Notes under the pieces: model-generated | Database searches by the model: none | What the model was told of the DNA's origin: nothing | What the model saw: the letters and a program-made list of their open reading frames with translations, nothing else | From: an uncultured Pseudomonas sp. | GTDB lineage: Bacteria; Pseudomonadota; Gammaproteobacteria; Pseudomonadales; Pseudomonadaceae | NCBI GenBank assembly: GCA_937863915.1 | Contig: CALMID010000095.1 | Span: 1 to 10,225, forward strand | Direction of reading: 5' to 3' | DNA length: 10,225 nt | Made by a program: the position numbers and the translations under genes | In this document: positions 1 through 8,030 of the stretch, piece after piece | How positions within the stretch are numbered: position 1 is the stretch's first letter | How the letters are laid out: the number at the start of each line of letters is the position of its first letter

Positions 1-742
1 CGATCACCACCAGATGGGCGATGCGCGAGCTGAGCGGGGTGTAGATGTCGGTGTCTTCCTGCACGTCGATGGCCAGGTTGACCGTGGCCAGATCGGCCAG
101 CGGAGTCTGGCCCGGGCACAGGGCGATCAGCGTAGCGCCGCTCTCGCGCACCAGGTTGGCGGTGATCAGCAGGTCCTTGGAGCGCCCCGACTGGGAGATG
201 CAGATGGCCACGTCGCCCGGCTGCAGGGTAACCGCCGACATCGCCTGCATATGCGGGTCGGAATAGGCCGCCGCCGACAGCAGCAGACGGAAGAACTTGT
301 GCTGGGCATCGGCCGCCACCGCGCCGGAGGCGCCAAAGCCATAGAAGTTGACCTGCTTGGCCGCCGCGATGGCCTGCACCGCACGTTCCACGGCACTGGT
401 GTCCAGGTGCTCGCGCACCTCGATCAGGGTGTGCAGGGTGGCATCGAAAATCTTCAGGCTGACATCGGCCACCGAGTCGCCTTCGCTGATCGAGAACTGG
501 CCGAAACTCGACCCCGAGGCCAGGCTCTGCGCCAGCTTGAGCTTGAGGTCCTGGAACCCGGCGCAGCCGATGGCACGGCAGAAACGCACGATGGTCGGCT
601 CGCTGACGCCCACTTCGTGGGCCAGGTCGGCCATGGAGCTGTGCATCACCGCGGAAGGGTCGGCCAGCACATGCTCGGCGACCTTGAGTTCGGATTTGCG
701 CAGCTCCTCACGGGACTGGGCGATATGCTGCAGAAGGTTCAC
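1..742 (-). CDS. hexR: HexR-like RpiR/MurR family transcriptional regulator (3' end cut by window edge)
   Basis: The visible 247 residues begin with a GTG start (MNLLQHIAQS...). An N-terminal RpiR helix-turn-helix lies at about residues 35-60, with VGVSEPTIVRFCRAIG as the recognition part. A SIS sugar-phosphate-binding domain starts near residue 120 (FYGFGASG, ISQSGRSKD, EDTDIYTPLSSR). Family members are about 285-290 aa, so roughly 40 residues lie beyond the left edge. HexR proteins repress zwf and Entner-Doudoroff genes and are released by 2-keto-3-deoxy-6-phosphogluconate. Here the gene is divergent from zwf, with a HexR-type palindrome between them. Pseudomonads usually carry two such regulators, one beside zwf-1/edd/glk and one beside zwf-2. 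The order matches the second, so the symbol is family-level. No good Shine-Dalgarno precedes the GTG, but I see no better in-frame start. Confidence 0.9.
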   Translation of the reverse strand, partial: MNLLQHIAQSREELRKSELKVAEHVLADPSAVMHSSMADLAHEVGVSEPTIVRFCRAIGCAGFQDLKLKLAQSLASGSSFGQFSISEGDSVADVSLKIFDATLHTLIEVREHLDTSAVERAVQAIAAAKQVNFYGFGASGAVAADAQHKFFRLLLSAAAYSDPHMQAMSAVTLQPGDVAICISQSGRSKDLLITANLVRESGATLIALCPGQTPLADLATVNLAIDVQEDTDIYTPLSSRIAHLVVI

Positions 743-785
743 GGGCGGGACTCGGTTATGATCGGCAAAGCCGGAATGTAGTTCT

Positions 786-814
786 TATGTAGTTATACTA
801 CATGAATCCGTCAA
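786..814 (-). promoter_or_regulatory. Probable sigma-70 promoter of the hexR-like gene
   Basis: On the minus strand TTGACG (814-809) is followed by a 17-nt spacer and TACATA (791-786). This is a reasonable -35/-10 pair with optimal spacing. The palindrome at 788-802 covers the -10 and part of the spacer, which suggests autoregulation. On the plus strand TATACT (794-799), inside the same palindrome, is a candidate -10 for zwf, but I see no convincing -35 for it. Confidence 0.55.
788..802. promoter_or_regulatory. HexR operator palindrome between hexR and zwf
   Basis: TGTAGTTATACTACA is a perfect inverted repeat, extendable to 17 bp at 787-803 (ATGTAGT-TAT-ACTACAT). It fits the gammaproteobacterial HexR consensus, roughly TGTARTNNNAYTACA. 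A further direct half-site copy, ATGTAGTT, lies at 776-783, 11 bp upstream of the same octamer at 787-794. The palindrome overlaps the candidate -10 elements of both divergent promoters, so binding would be expected to repress both. Binding itself is inferred. Confidence 0.85.
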
Positions 815-865
815 GCAACCTCGAATTCCTTAGTACCGCGGCTCGGCACCGCGGTGGAGATGCTC

Positions 866-2311
866 GTGAATACGCCCCCTTGCGACATGCTGGTGCTCGG
901 CGGCACCGGTGACCTGTCCCTGCACAAGCTGCTGCCGGCGCTCTATCACCTGCACCGCGAAGGTCGCCTGCCCGGCGACATGCGCATCCACACCGCCGCC
1001 CTCGACAGCCTCAGCCGCGACGCCTACCTGGCGCTGGCCGAACGCAACTGCCGCGCCCAGGTGGCGCGCAGCGAATTCGACAACGACACCTGGCAGAGCT
1101 TTGCCGCGCGCATCGACTACTTCAGCATGGACCTCAGCCAGAGCGCCGACTTCAACCGCCTGGGCAAATGGCTGGGCGATGGCTGCCAGCGCGGGCGTAT
1201 CTATTACCTGGCCACCGCCCCCGACCTCTTCGAGCCGATTGCCGAGCACCTGCACAACGCCGGCCTCGCCGGCCCGCACACGCGCATCGTGCTGGAAAAG
1301 CCGATCGGCCACTCGCTGGAGTCCGCCCGCGAGATCAACCGCTCCATCGGCCGCGTGTTCGAGGAATCGCAGGTCTTCCGCATCGACCACTACCTGGGCA
1401 AGGAAACGGTGCAGAACCTCATGGCCCTGCGCTTTGCCAACGCGCTGTTCGAGCCGGTATGGCGCGCCGGGCATATCGACCACGTGCAGATCACCGTCAG
1501 CGAAACCCTCGGCGTGGAAAACCGTGGCGCCTACTACGACCACACCGGCGCCATGCGCGACATGCTGCAGAACCACCTGCTGCAACTGCTCTGCCTGGTG
1601 GCCATGGAAGCGCCGGTGCACTTCGACGCCGAATCGGTGCGCAACGAAAAGGTGAAGATCCTCCAGGCGCTCAAGCCGATCAGCGGCCTCGACGTGCAGG
1701 ACAAGACTGTGCGCGGTCAGTACAGCGCCGGCCATATCGGCGGCCAGGAAGTGCCGGCCTACTACTTCGAGAAGAACGTCGACAACGACAGCGACACCGA
1801 AACCTTCGTCGCCGTGCAGGCCGAGATCGACAACTGGCGCTGGGCCGGCGTGCCCTTCTACCTGCGCACCGGCAAGCGCATGGCGAGGAAATGCTCGGAA
1901 ATCGTCATCCAGTTCAAACCAGTGCCGCACCGCCTGTTCGACGGCAGCCAGGCCAACCGCCTGCTGATCCGCCTGCAGCCGGAGGAACGCATCAGCCTGC
2001 AGCTGATGGGCAAGAGCCCCGGCAAGGGCATGCGCCTGACCCCCATGGAGCTGGACCTGAACCTGGCTCAGGTATTCCCGCAGAAACGCCGCTGGGACGC
2101 CTACGAGCGCCTGCTGCTGGACGTGATCGAGGGTGACTCGACGCTCTTTATGCGCCGCGACGAAGTAGAAGCCGCCTGGGCCTGGGTCGACCCCATCCTC
2201 TCGGGCTGGGACAGCTACTACCCCAACTCGCGCCCCTACCCCGCCGGCAGCAACGGCCCGGAACAGGCCCAGAGCCTGCTGGAGCTGGCCGGCCGCGAAT
2301 GGCACGACTGA
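866..2311 (+). CDS. zwf: Glucose-6-phosphate 1-dehydrogenase (second pseudomonad type, zwf-2/zwfB)
   Basis: A cytoplasmic enzyme oxidising glucose 6-phosphate to 6-phosphogluconolactone with NAD(P)+, the entry to the oxidative pentose-phosphate and Entner-Doudoroff routes. With the GTG start at 866 it is 481 aa, normal for the family. The N-terminal nucleotide-binding motif GGTGDLSLHKLLPAL is at residues 12-26. The signature RIDHYLGKE is at 172-180. The general-base histidine is in QNH (His237). GGTGGAG at 853-859 is correctly spaced for GTG 866; in-frame GTG 854 and ATG 860 lie within or directly against it and are less likely. The arginine/lysine usual after GDL is replaced by SLHK, as I expect for this paralogue. 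The gene is divergent from a HexR-like gene and only 4 nt upstream of the exporter gene, so probably cotranscribed with it. Confidence 0.96.
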   Translation: MNTPPCDMLVLGGTGDLSLHKLLPALYHLHREGRLPGDMRIHTAALDSLSRDAYLALAERNCRAQVARSEFDNDTWQSFAARIDYFSMDLSQSADFNRLGKWLGDGCQRGRIYYLATAPDLFEPIAEHLHNAGLAGPHTRIVLEKPIGHSLESAREINRSIGRVFEESQVFRIDHYLGKETVQNLMALRFANALFEPVWRAGHIDHVQITVSETLGVENRGAYYDHTGAMRDMLQNHLLQLLCLVAMEAPVHFDAESVRNEKVKILQALKPISGLDVQDKTVRGQYSAGHIGGQEVPAYYFEKNVDNDSDTETFVAVQAEIDNWRWAGVPFYLRTGKRMARKCSEIVIQFKPVPHRLFDGSQANRLLIRLQPEERISLQLMGKSPGKGMRLTPMELDLNLAQVFPQKRRWDAYERLLLDVIEGDSTLFMRRDEVEAAWAWVDPILSGWDSYYPNSRPYPAGSNGPEQAQSLLELAGREWHD

Positions 2312-2315
2312 CGCC

Positions 2316-3206
2316 ATGAACAGCCCGCTGCCGCTGCGCCACCTGCTACTGGCCCTGGCCGTCGTCGCGGTATGGGGCACCAACTTCGTGGTGATCAAGC
2401 TGGCGCTCGGGCACCTGCCGCCGCTGCTGTTCGCCGCCCTGCGCTTCACCCTCGCCGCCCTGCCGGCCGTGCTGTTCCTGCCGCGACCGGCGGTGTCCTG
2501 GGGCAATCTGGCCGCCTACGGACTGCTGATCGGTGTCGGCCAGTTCGGCGTGATGTTCATCGCCATGCACGGACATATCACGCCCGGCCTGGCCTCGCTG
2601 GTGATCCAGTTGCAGGTGTTCTTCACCATCGGCCTGGCCATGTATTTCTCCGGTGAGCGCCTGCTGCGCGTGCAGTGGCTGGCCCTGCTGCTGGCCAGCG
2701 GCGGCATCGGCATCATCGTCGCGCACACCGACGGCAGCACCAGCCTGCTGGGACTGGGTCTGATGCTGCTGGCCGCGCTGTGCTGGGCCGGCGGCAACCT
2801 GGTGGCGCGTCAGGCCGGGCGCATCAACATGCTGGCTTATGTCGTCTGGTCCAGCCTGTTTGCCGCTCCGCCGCTGGTGGCGTTGTCACTGTTGCTGGAG
2901 GGCTGGCCGGCGATCAGCCACGGCCTGCAGGCGGCAGACACCTGGACCTGGCTGGCGGTGGCCTGGCAGGCCCTGGGCAACACCCTGTTCGGCTATGCCG
3001 TCTGGGCCTGGCTGCTGGCCCGCCACCCGGCGGCCAGCATCACGCCGACCGCCCTGCTGGTGCCACTGTTCGGCATGGGCGGGGCCGCGCTGTGGCTGGG
3101 CGAAGACCTGCCCGTCTGGAAGCTGGGCGCCGCCACATTGGTCATCGCGGGACTGGCACTGAACCTGCTGTGGCCGCAGGTGCGCAACTACCTGCAGACT
3201 CGCTGA
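2316..3206 (+). CDS. eamA: EamA-type DMT family exporter
   Basis: A 296-residue inner-membrane protein with about ten hydrophobic segments in two EamA repeats, residues about 8-135 and 145-287. Closely recognisable blocks include VWGTNFVVIKLALGHLPPLLFAALRF, ITPGLASLVIQLQVFFTIGLA and GERL in the first half, and SWA/CWAGGN plus LLVPLFGMGGAALWLGE in the second. The pattern and length match E. coli EamA (YdeD), which exports O-acetylserine and cysteine. The substrate here is inferred from similarity only. The ATG lies 4 nt after the zwf stop with no clear Shine-Dalgarno, suggesting translational coupling. The link to zwf may be regulatory rather than biochemical. Other DMT permeases (amino-acid or metabolite exporters) are possible. 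Confidence 0.9.
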   Translation: MNSPLPLRHLLLALAVVAVWGTNFVVIKLALGHLPPLLFAALRFTLAALPAVLFLPRPAVSWGNLAAYGLLIGVGQFGVMFIAMHGHITPGLASLVIQLQVFFTIGLAMYFSGERLLRVQWLALLLASGGIGIIVAHTDGSTSLLGLGLMLLAALCWAGGNLVARQAGRINMLAYVVWSSLFAAPPLVALSLLLEGWPAISHGLQAADTWTWLAVAWQALGNTLFGYAVWAWLLARHPAASITPTALLVPLFGMGGAALWLGEDLPVWKLGAATLVIAGLALNLLWPQVRNYLQTR

Positions 3207-3299
3207 CCAATTCGCAGGGTGGGCTGAAGCCGCCATTCCCCCTCTGATTACTGGCAATTTCCCGCGATAGCGGGCGCCGTGGCGTGATTGCAGAAAAAC

Positions 3300-3325
3300 A
3301 AAACGGGAGCCGAAGCTCCCGTTTT
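3300..3325. terminator. Bidirectional intrinsic terminator between eamA and the PEP-CTERM gene
   Basis: A perfect 11-bp stem, AAAACGGGAGC (3300-3310) and GCTCCCGTTTT (3315-3325), encloses a CGAA tetraloop. On the minus strand it is followed by further T-rich sequence (GTTTTTC, read from 3299 down), so it is strongest for the PEP-CTERM gene ending at 3345. On the plus strand it also has four U residues and sits 94 nt past the eamA stop. A smaller hairpin, CCCGC-GATA-GCGGG, lies at 3261-3274. Confidence 0.85.
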
Positions 3326-3344
3326 GAGATAGGACACCTGAAGA

Positions 3345-3944
3345 TCAGGCGGCCATTTCCCGTTGCTTGCGACGACGGGCAGCCACCCCCACCAGGGCCA
3401 GGCCGGCCAGCAGCAGTGCATAAGTTTCCGGCTCCGGCACAGGACTCACCACCGAATCCAGGGAAATATCATCCACCAGGAAGACACTGCTGGTAGAAAT
3501 CCGCAGAGTATCGATGCCGGTAAAGTTGCCACTGAACAGTGTCCAGCCGTTGAATACGCCGCTGATACTGCCCACTTCGGCCCCTTGGAACAGGCCGGTA
3601 ATGGTGCCGCTAATTTGCTGGTTATACCAGCTCTTCAGCCACAGGCTTTCAAAGGAGAAAGTTCCGCCACCAGCCTTGGTGATTTCACCAATACCATAAT
3701 AGTTGTTCAACGCGGCAAAACTGCCGCTATGCGCAGGCCCATGACCTGCCCATGAGGAGCCAGAACTGAGATCGATATTATCCATCGTCTGATTGAAGAC
3801 GAAACCATCAATCTCGTAATTGAGTGAATTGTAATTGCGGGGAGTACCGGTCGACTCAAAGTCGATTACCGTTGCTTGGGCGCCAACGGAGACAAGAACT
3901 GTAGCCGCTGCAGCAATGAAGTTTTTAAAACTTGTTGATTTCAC
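3345..3944 (-). CDS. PEP-CTERM sorting domain-containing exported protein
   Basis: A 199-residue protein from the GTG at 3944, preceded at six bases by GAGGGA. An in-frame ATG at 3995 would add 17 residues in front of the signal peptide and is disfavoured. Residues 1-24 form a Sec signal peptide ending in AQA. The mature part (about 25-165) is rich in G, S, T, N and aromatic residues, starts VIDFES and ends VFLVDDISLDSV, a pattern typical of secreted beta-sandwich PEP-CTERM proteins. The C-terminus is the classic tripartite signal: VPEPETYALLLAG from residue 169, a hydrophobic helix, then ARRRKQR. Such proteins are cleaved and anchored by an exosortase (XrtA/EpsH type), often with exopolysaccharide genes; none is in this window. 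Codons are more AT-rich than in the neighbours. The molecular function is unknown. Confidence 0.9.
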   Translation of the reverse strand: MKSTSFKNFIAAAATVLVSVGAQATVIDFESTGTPRNYNSLNYEIDGFVFNQTMDNIDLSSGSSWAGHGPAHSGSFAALNNYYGIGEITKAGGGTFSFESLWLKSWYNQQISGTITGLFQGAEVGSISGVFNGWTLFSGNFTGIDTLRISTSSVFLVDDISLDSVVSPVPEPETYALLLAGLALVGVAARRRKQREMAA

Positions 3945-4380
3945 AACTATTCCCTCAGTAGGTAATTGGAGCCGATCAGGCTTTGTGCTCTGCATTTTTA
4001 CTTTAATAATTCGCCAAACTTAAAACTTATATAGTATTTTGAATAGCCACATATAAATGCACAGCTACCCATGGCGAATGGCGGTGAAATCTACCAGAGT
4101 GAAATTACAGTGCATAGATAAAATATAAAGGATTAATTATAAGCACAGATAGTAATTAATCCTTACCTAACAACGTCGACACAGCACTGAATATCAACTT
4201 CGCCACTGCAAACAAGCCGCGCCCGGCAAGCGCGCAGCACCGATTATTAGGTCACCCTCCAATGAGCGCACAGGCCTGCGTGGACAGGCCTGAATGAAGC
4301 CCGGTTTGATGGCGTTAGCTCATGATCGACCGCAATAGAGACACCGCTGCCCGGCGAACCCTGAAAACTCCGAGCAGCAA
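3945..4380. other. AT-rich intergenic region upstream of the PEP-CTERM gene
   Basis: About 435 bases with no convincing gene. Positions 3950-4170 are clearly AT-rich, with TATATA-like sequence on the minus strand around 4026-4036 that could supply a -10 for the PEP-CTERM gene; I cannot pair it with a good -35. It contains a 12-bp perfect inverted repeat at 4128-4164 and a short GC-rich hairpin at 4271-4292 (two copies of the self-complementary CAGGCCTG, six bases apart). From about 4200 the composition returns to that of the genome. No sigma-54 -24/-12 promoter, used by many PEP-CTERM genes, was found by eye. Confidence 0.6.
4128..4164. repeat. 12-bp perfect inverted repeat in the AT-rich gap
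   Basis: AAGGATTAATTA (4128-4139) and its exact reverse complement TAATTAATCCTT (4153-4164) are separated by 13 bases. It lies 184 bp or more upstream of the PEP-CTERM start. It could be a regulator site or a transcript hairpin; it has no U-tract on either strand, so a simple intrinsic terminator is unlikely. Confidence 0.7.
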
Positions 4381-5544
4381 TCAGTTAGCCTGGGCAGCCT
4401 CTTTCTGAGTCGGCGGCTTAGTCGATTGCGCCACCCTGTCCGTCTCCGCCAGGCGTGCCTGGAGTTGCGCCAGGTGACTGTCCTTGAGTTGCACCAGGCG
4501 CTGCAGCTTGTCCAGTTGCGACTGCAGGTCGGCGATGCGGCTGTTCAGTTCTTCCCGCTCGCGGCGGGCCTGATCCAGCCCTTCCTGGGTCAGTGCCAGC
4601 TGCTCCTTGAGCGCCTTGCTGGCGCCCGCCTGGTCTTTGCCCTGCGCGGCATCCGCTGCGCCCTTGGCTGTCGAGGCTCCTACCAGACTGAGCGTGTCGC
4701 CCTTGGCCACCGCTACGGGAGCCGCTCCGGCACTGCTGCGCCGGGTCGCGTCCATCTGCGCCGGCGCCGGTGCGGACGGCGCGCGCCAGTTCTGATGCTG
4801 CTGCTCGACCTGCGCCAGCGCCTCGCTGGCCGAGTGCTGCTGCATCTGCTCGGCCGTCGGCAGCTGCAGGGTCTGGTTGCGCTTGAGGCGATTGATATTG
4901 CCGCCATCGAACGCCTGCGGGTTGAGTCGCTGAATCGCCAGCATGGCCTGCTGTGGCGTGGCCTGCGGACCACGAATGGCGCGGGCGATATCCCACAGGC
5001 GGTCGTTGTCGCGGGTCAGGTACTGGCCGCCCGGCTGCGGGCCACTGCTGCTCGCCAGCGGAGTCTGAGGTGAGGCTGCCTGTGCCTGGGGGCGCGGCGT
5101 GCTGGCAACAGCAGGCGCAGCTACAGGCGGCTGGAAGCTGTAGCTGGGCGGGTCGAGCAGCAGGTTGAATTCGCGCAGCTGGCGACCGTTGGGCCAGGTC
5201 ACTTCCAGCAGCAGGTTGAGGTAGGGCTCGCGCACCGGCTGGCGCGAGGTCACGCGGATCACGCTGCCGCCCGCGGCGCGGAGTTCGGGGCTGAACTGCA
5301 GATCACCGAGGAACTGGCGGCGCTCGATACCGGCCTTCTGATACTCCTCGGCCGAAGCCAGTCGCACCAGCACCTCGCCGGCAGACAGGTCGCCGACATC
5401 GCTCAGCGGGATCTGTGCGCGCAGCGGTTGGCTCAGGGCCGACTGCACCTGAACCTCGCCAATCCCCAGCGCCCAGGCCGGTACGCTCAGGGAGCTGGTG
5501 GATGCCACGGCCAGAGCCAGCAGCAGACGACGTGCCTGAATCAT
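4381..5544 (-). CDS. Short FimV-like periplasmic protein (FimV N-terminal domain, LysM-like core, coiled coil)
   Basis: A 387-residue protein from ATG 5544, preceded by an AGAGG ribosome site; upstream in-frame starts would bury the signal peptide. Residues 1-25 are a signal peptide (ending VPAWA) and the mature protein starts LGIGEVQVQSALSQPLRAQI, the hallmark FimV N-terminal domain (about 26-132, including VTWPNGRQLREFNLLLDPP). A proline/alanine linker leads to a FimV-type LysM-like core at about 175-230 (RLWDIARAIRG, GGNINRLKRNQTLQLP), a probable peptidoglycan-binding module. A second low-complexity linker precedes a coiled coil at about 308-370. FimV proper is about 900 aa, with a transmembrane helix and a cytoplasmic TPR domain; both are absent, and the frame is open to a normal stop. 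It is therefore a short paralogue, possibly a polar or septal peptidoglycan-associated factor. Its precise role is unknown. Confidence 0.85.
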   Translation of the reverse strand: MIQARRLLLALAVASTSSLSVPAWALGIGEVQVQSALSQPLRAQIPLSDVGDLSAGEVLVRLASAEEYQKAGIERRQFLGDLQFSPELRAAGGSVIRVTSRQPVREPYLNLLLEVTWPNGRQLREFNLLLDPPSYSFQPPVAAPAVASTPRPQAQAASPQTPLASSSGPQPGGQYLTRDNDRLWDIARAIRGPQATPQQAMLAIQRLNPQAFDGGNINRLKRNQTLQLPTAEQMQQHSASEALAQVEQQHQNWRAPSAPAPAQMDATRRSSAGAAPVAVAKGDTLSLVGASTAKGAADAAQGKDQAGASKALKEQLALTQEGLDQARREREELNSRIADLQSQLDKLQRLVQLKDSHLAQLQARLAETDRVAQSTKPPTQKEAAQAN

Positions 5545-5682
5545 GGGAAACCTCTCGACAATCAGCGCTCTCCGGGGTCGACCACCCCGGCCTGCCACGC
5601 GGCAGTATTAAGTCCGATTATTCGCGGCCGCCGCGGCACTCGACAGGCACAAATGGCGCAAGCGCAGAACCCGTCACAGATG

Positions 5683-5702
5683 GATTGGCAGAACTGCCAA
5701 TC
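5683..5702. repeat. Perfect inverted repeat overlapping the padR stop codon
   Basis: GATTGGCAG (5683-5691) and CTGCCAATC (5694-5702) form a 9-bp perfect arm pair around two bases. The repeat includes two bases of the PadR-family gene's TGA (5703-5701). No T-tract follows on either strand, so it is a possible 3'-end stabilising or weak termination hairpin rather than a canonical terminator. Confidence 0.55.
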
Positions 5703-6240
5703 AGTCGGCACTGCGCAGCGCCTGCGTCACCTCGTCGGCCCAGGCCAGCCAGGCCTGTTCGCCGAGAATGCCGCGGCGCAGCGTCAGGTAGGGCAGGCGC
5801 CAGGCCAGGCGCTCGGCCTCGGGCAGGGCGAGCAGTTCGCGCTCGATGGCCAGCAGGCTGTCCAGCGTCTTGCGGTGGATGGCCGCGTGCCGGGTCATCT
5901 CCTCGCGCAGGTTGGCTTCGTCGGTCAGCGCACCGCCATAGAGTTTCACCAGCAGGGCGTCGTTGATCCTGTTCGGCGCCACCGGCTCGCCCAGCCAGCG
6001 CAGCAGCTCGGCGTGGCCGGCCGGGGTCAGGCGGTAGATCTTCTTGTCCGGCCGGCTGTCTTGGGCCTCTTCCTCGAACGCCAGCCAGCCGGCCTCGCTC
6101 AGCTTCTTCAGCTCCAGGTAGACCTGCTGGTGCTTGGCGTTCCAGAAGTAGCCAAGCCCGGCCTTGAAGCGCTTGACCAGGTCGTAGCCGCTGCCCGGTT
6201 CACTTTCGAGGAGGATCAGGATGGCGTGCTTGAGGGACAT
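5701..6240 (-). CDS. PadR family transcriptional regulator
   Basis: A 179-residue protein from ATG 6240 (MSLKHAILILLESEPGSGYDLVKRF). This is the standard PadR opening, with winged helix-turn-helix at about 3-80, including WNAKHQQVYLELKKLSEAGWL and the wing KKIYRLTPAGHAELLRWL. The C-terminal helices at about 92-170 match the Vir_act_alpha_C dimerisation domain of the longer PadR subgroup. An in-frame ATG at 6294 overlaps operator site 1, so 6240 is preferred even though its Shine-Dalgarno is weak. PadR proteins are usually ligand-released repressors of an adjacent gene. The divergent oxidoreductase gene and two palindromes in the shared promoter make that its probable target. The inducer cannot be told from sequence. 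Confidence 0.93.
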   Translation of the reverse strand: MSLKHAILILLESEPGSGYDLVKRFKAGLGYFWNAKHQQVYLELKKLSEAGWLAFEEEAQDSRPDKKIYRLTPAGHAELLRWLGEPVAPNRINDALLVKLYGGALTDEANLREEMTRHAAIHRKTLDSLLAIERELLALPEAERLAWRLPYLTLRRGILGEQAWLAWADEVTQALRSAD

Positions 6241-6287
6241 GGCGATGGGTTCGGCATAAGGCGGAAAGTGCTTGGCAGTATACGGAC

Positions 6288-6305
6288 TATGCAAGAAGTT
6301 GCATA
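6288..6305. promoter_or_regulatory. Putative PadR operator, site 1
   Basis: TATGCAAGAAGTTGCATA consists of perfect 7-bp arms TATGCAA/TTGCATA with a 4-bp spacer. An identical-arm copy lies 38 bp away at 6326-6343. It lies in the divergent promoter region next to the PadR gene. On the minus strand a candidate -10, TATACT (6282-6277), lies just beyond it toward the PadR gene start. Confidence 0.8.
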
Positions 6306-6328
6306 AATCGTCCGGCCCGACCTAGTAT
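6299..6328 (+). promoter_or_regulatory. Candidate promoter of the FAD oxidoreductase gene
   Basis: TTGCAT (6299-6304) and TAGTAT (6323-6328) are separated by 18 bases and give a plausible sigma-70 promoter with a leader of about 40 nt. The -35 is the right arm of operator site 1 and the -10 runs into operator site 2, so a bound PadR protein would cover both elements. Confidence 0.5.
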
Positions 6329-6343
6329 GCAAAACGTTGCATA
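6326..6343. promoter_or_regulatory. Putative PadR operator, site 2
   Basis: TATGCAAAACGTTGCATA has the same arms TATGCAA/TTGCATA and the same 4-bp spacer length as site 1, with a different spacer. Centre-to-centre distance is 38 bp. The arms are identical while the intervening 20 bases are unrelated and GC-rich, which argues for a bound protein rather than chance. Confidence 0.8.
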
Positions 6344-6375
6344 ACAAAAACAAAAGCCGCCTCCGGAGAACCCCC

Positions 6376-8025
<1,650 letters not shown>

Positions 8026-8030
8026 GCCGG

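Noticed and set aside
14..781. Long plus-strand open frame opposite the HexR-like gene
   Set aside because: Its composition (runs of R, G, Q, H) is that of an antisense shadow, while the minus strand encodes a clear RpiR/SIS protein.
830..2506. 558-codon minus-strand open frame over zwf
   Set aside because: It is antisense to a zwf gene with all catalytic motifs; the translation is low-complexity H/V/Q/A/G-rich and it crosses into the next gene.
3945..4140. Sigma-54 promoter for the PEP-CTERM gene
   Set aside because: Many PEP-CTERM genes have a TGGCAC-N5-TTGC element; none was found on the minus strand upstream of 3944.
4271..4292. Two CAGGCCTG palindromes as a mobile-element end or attachment site
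   Set aside because: They are only 8 bp each and 6 bp apart, with no integrase, transposase or target duplication; most simply a small hairpin.
4330..4380. Terminator after the FimV-like gene
   Set aside because: The only pairing (GCTGCTCGG with CCGGGCAGC) needs a 15-base loop and a G-U pair, and lacks a U-tract.
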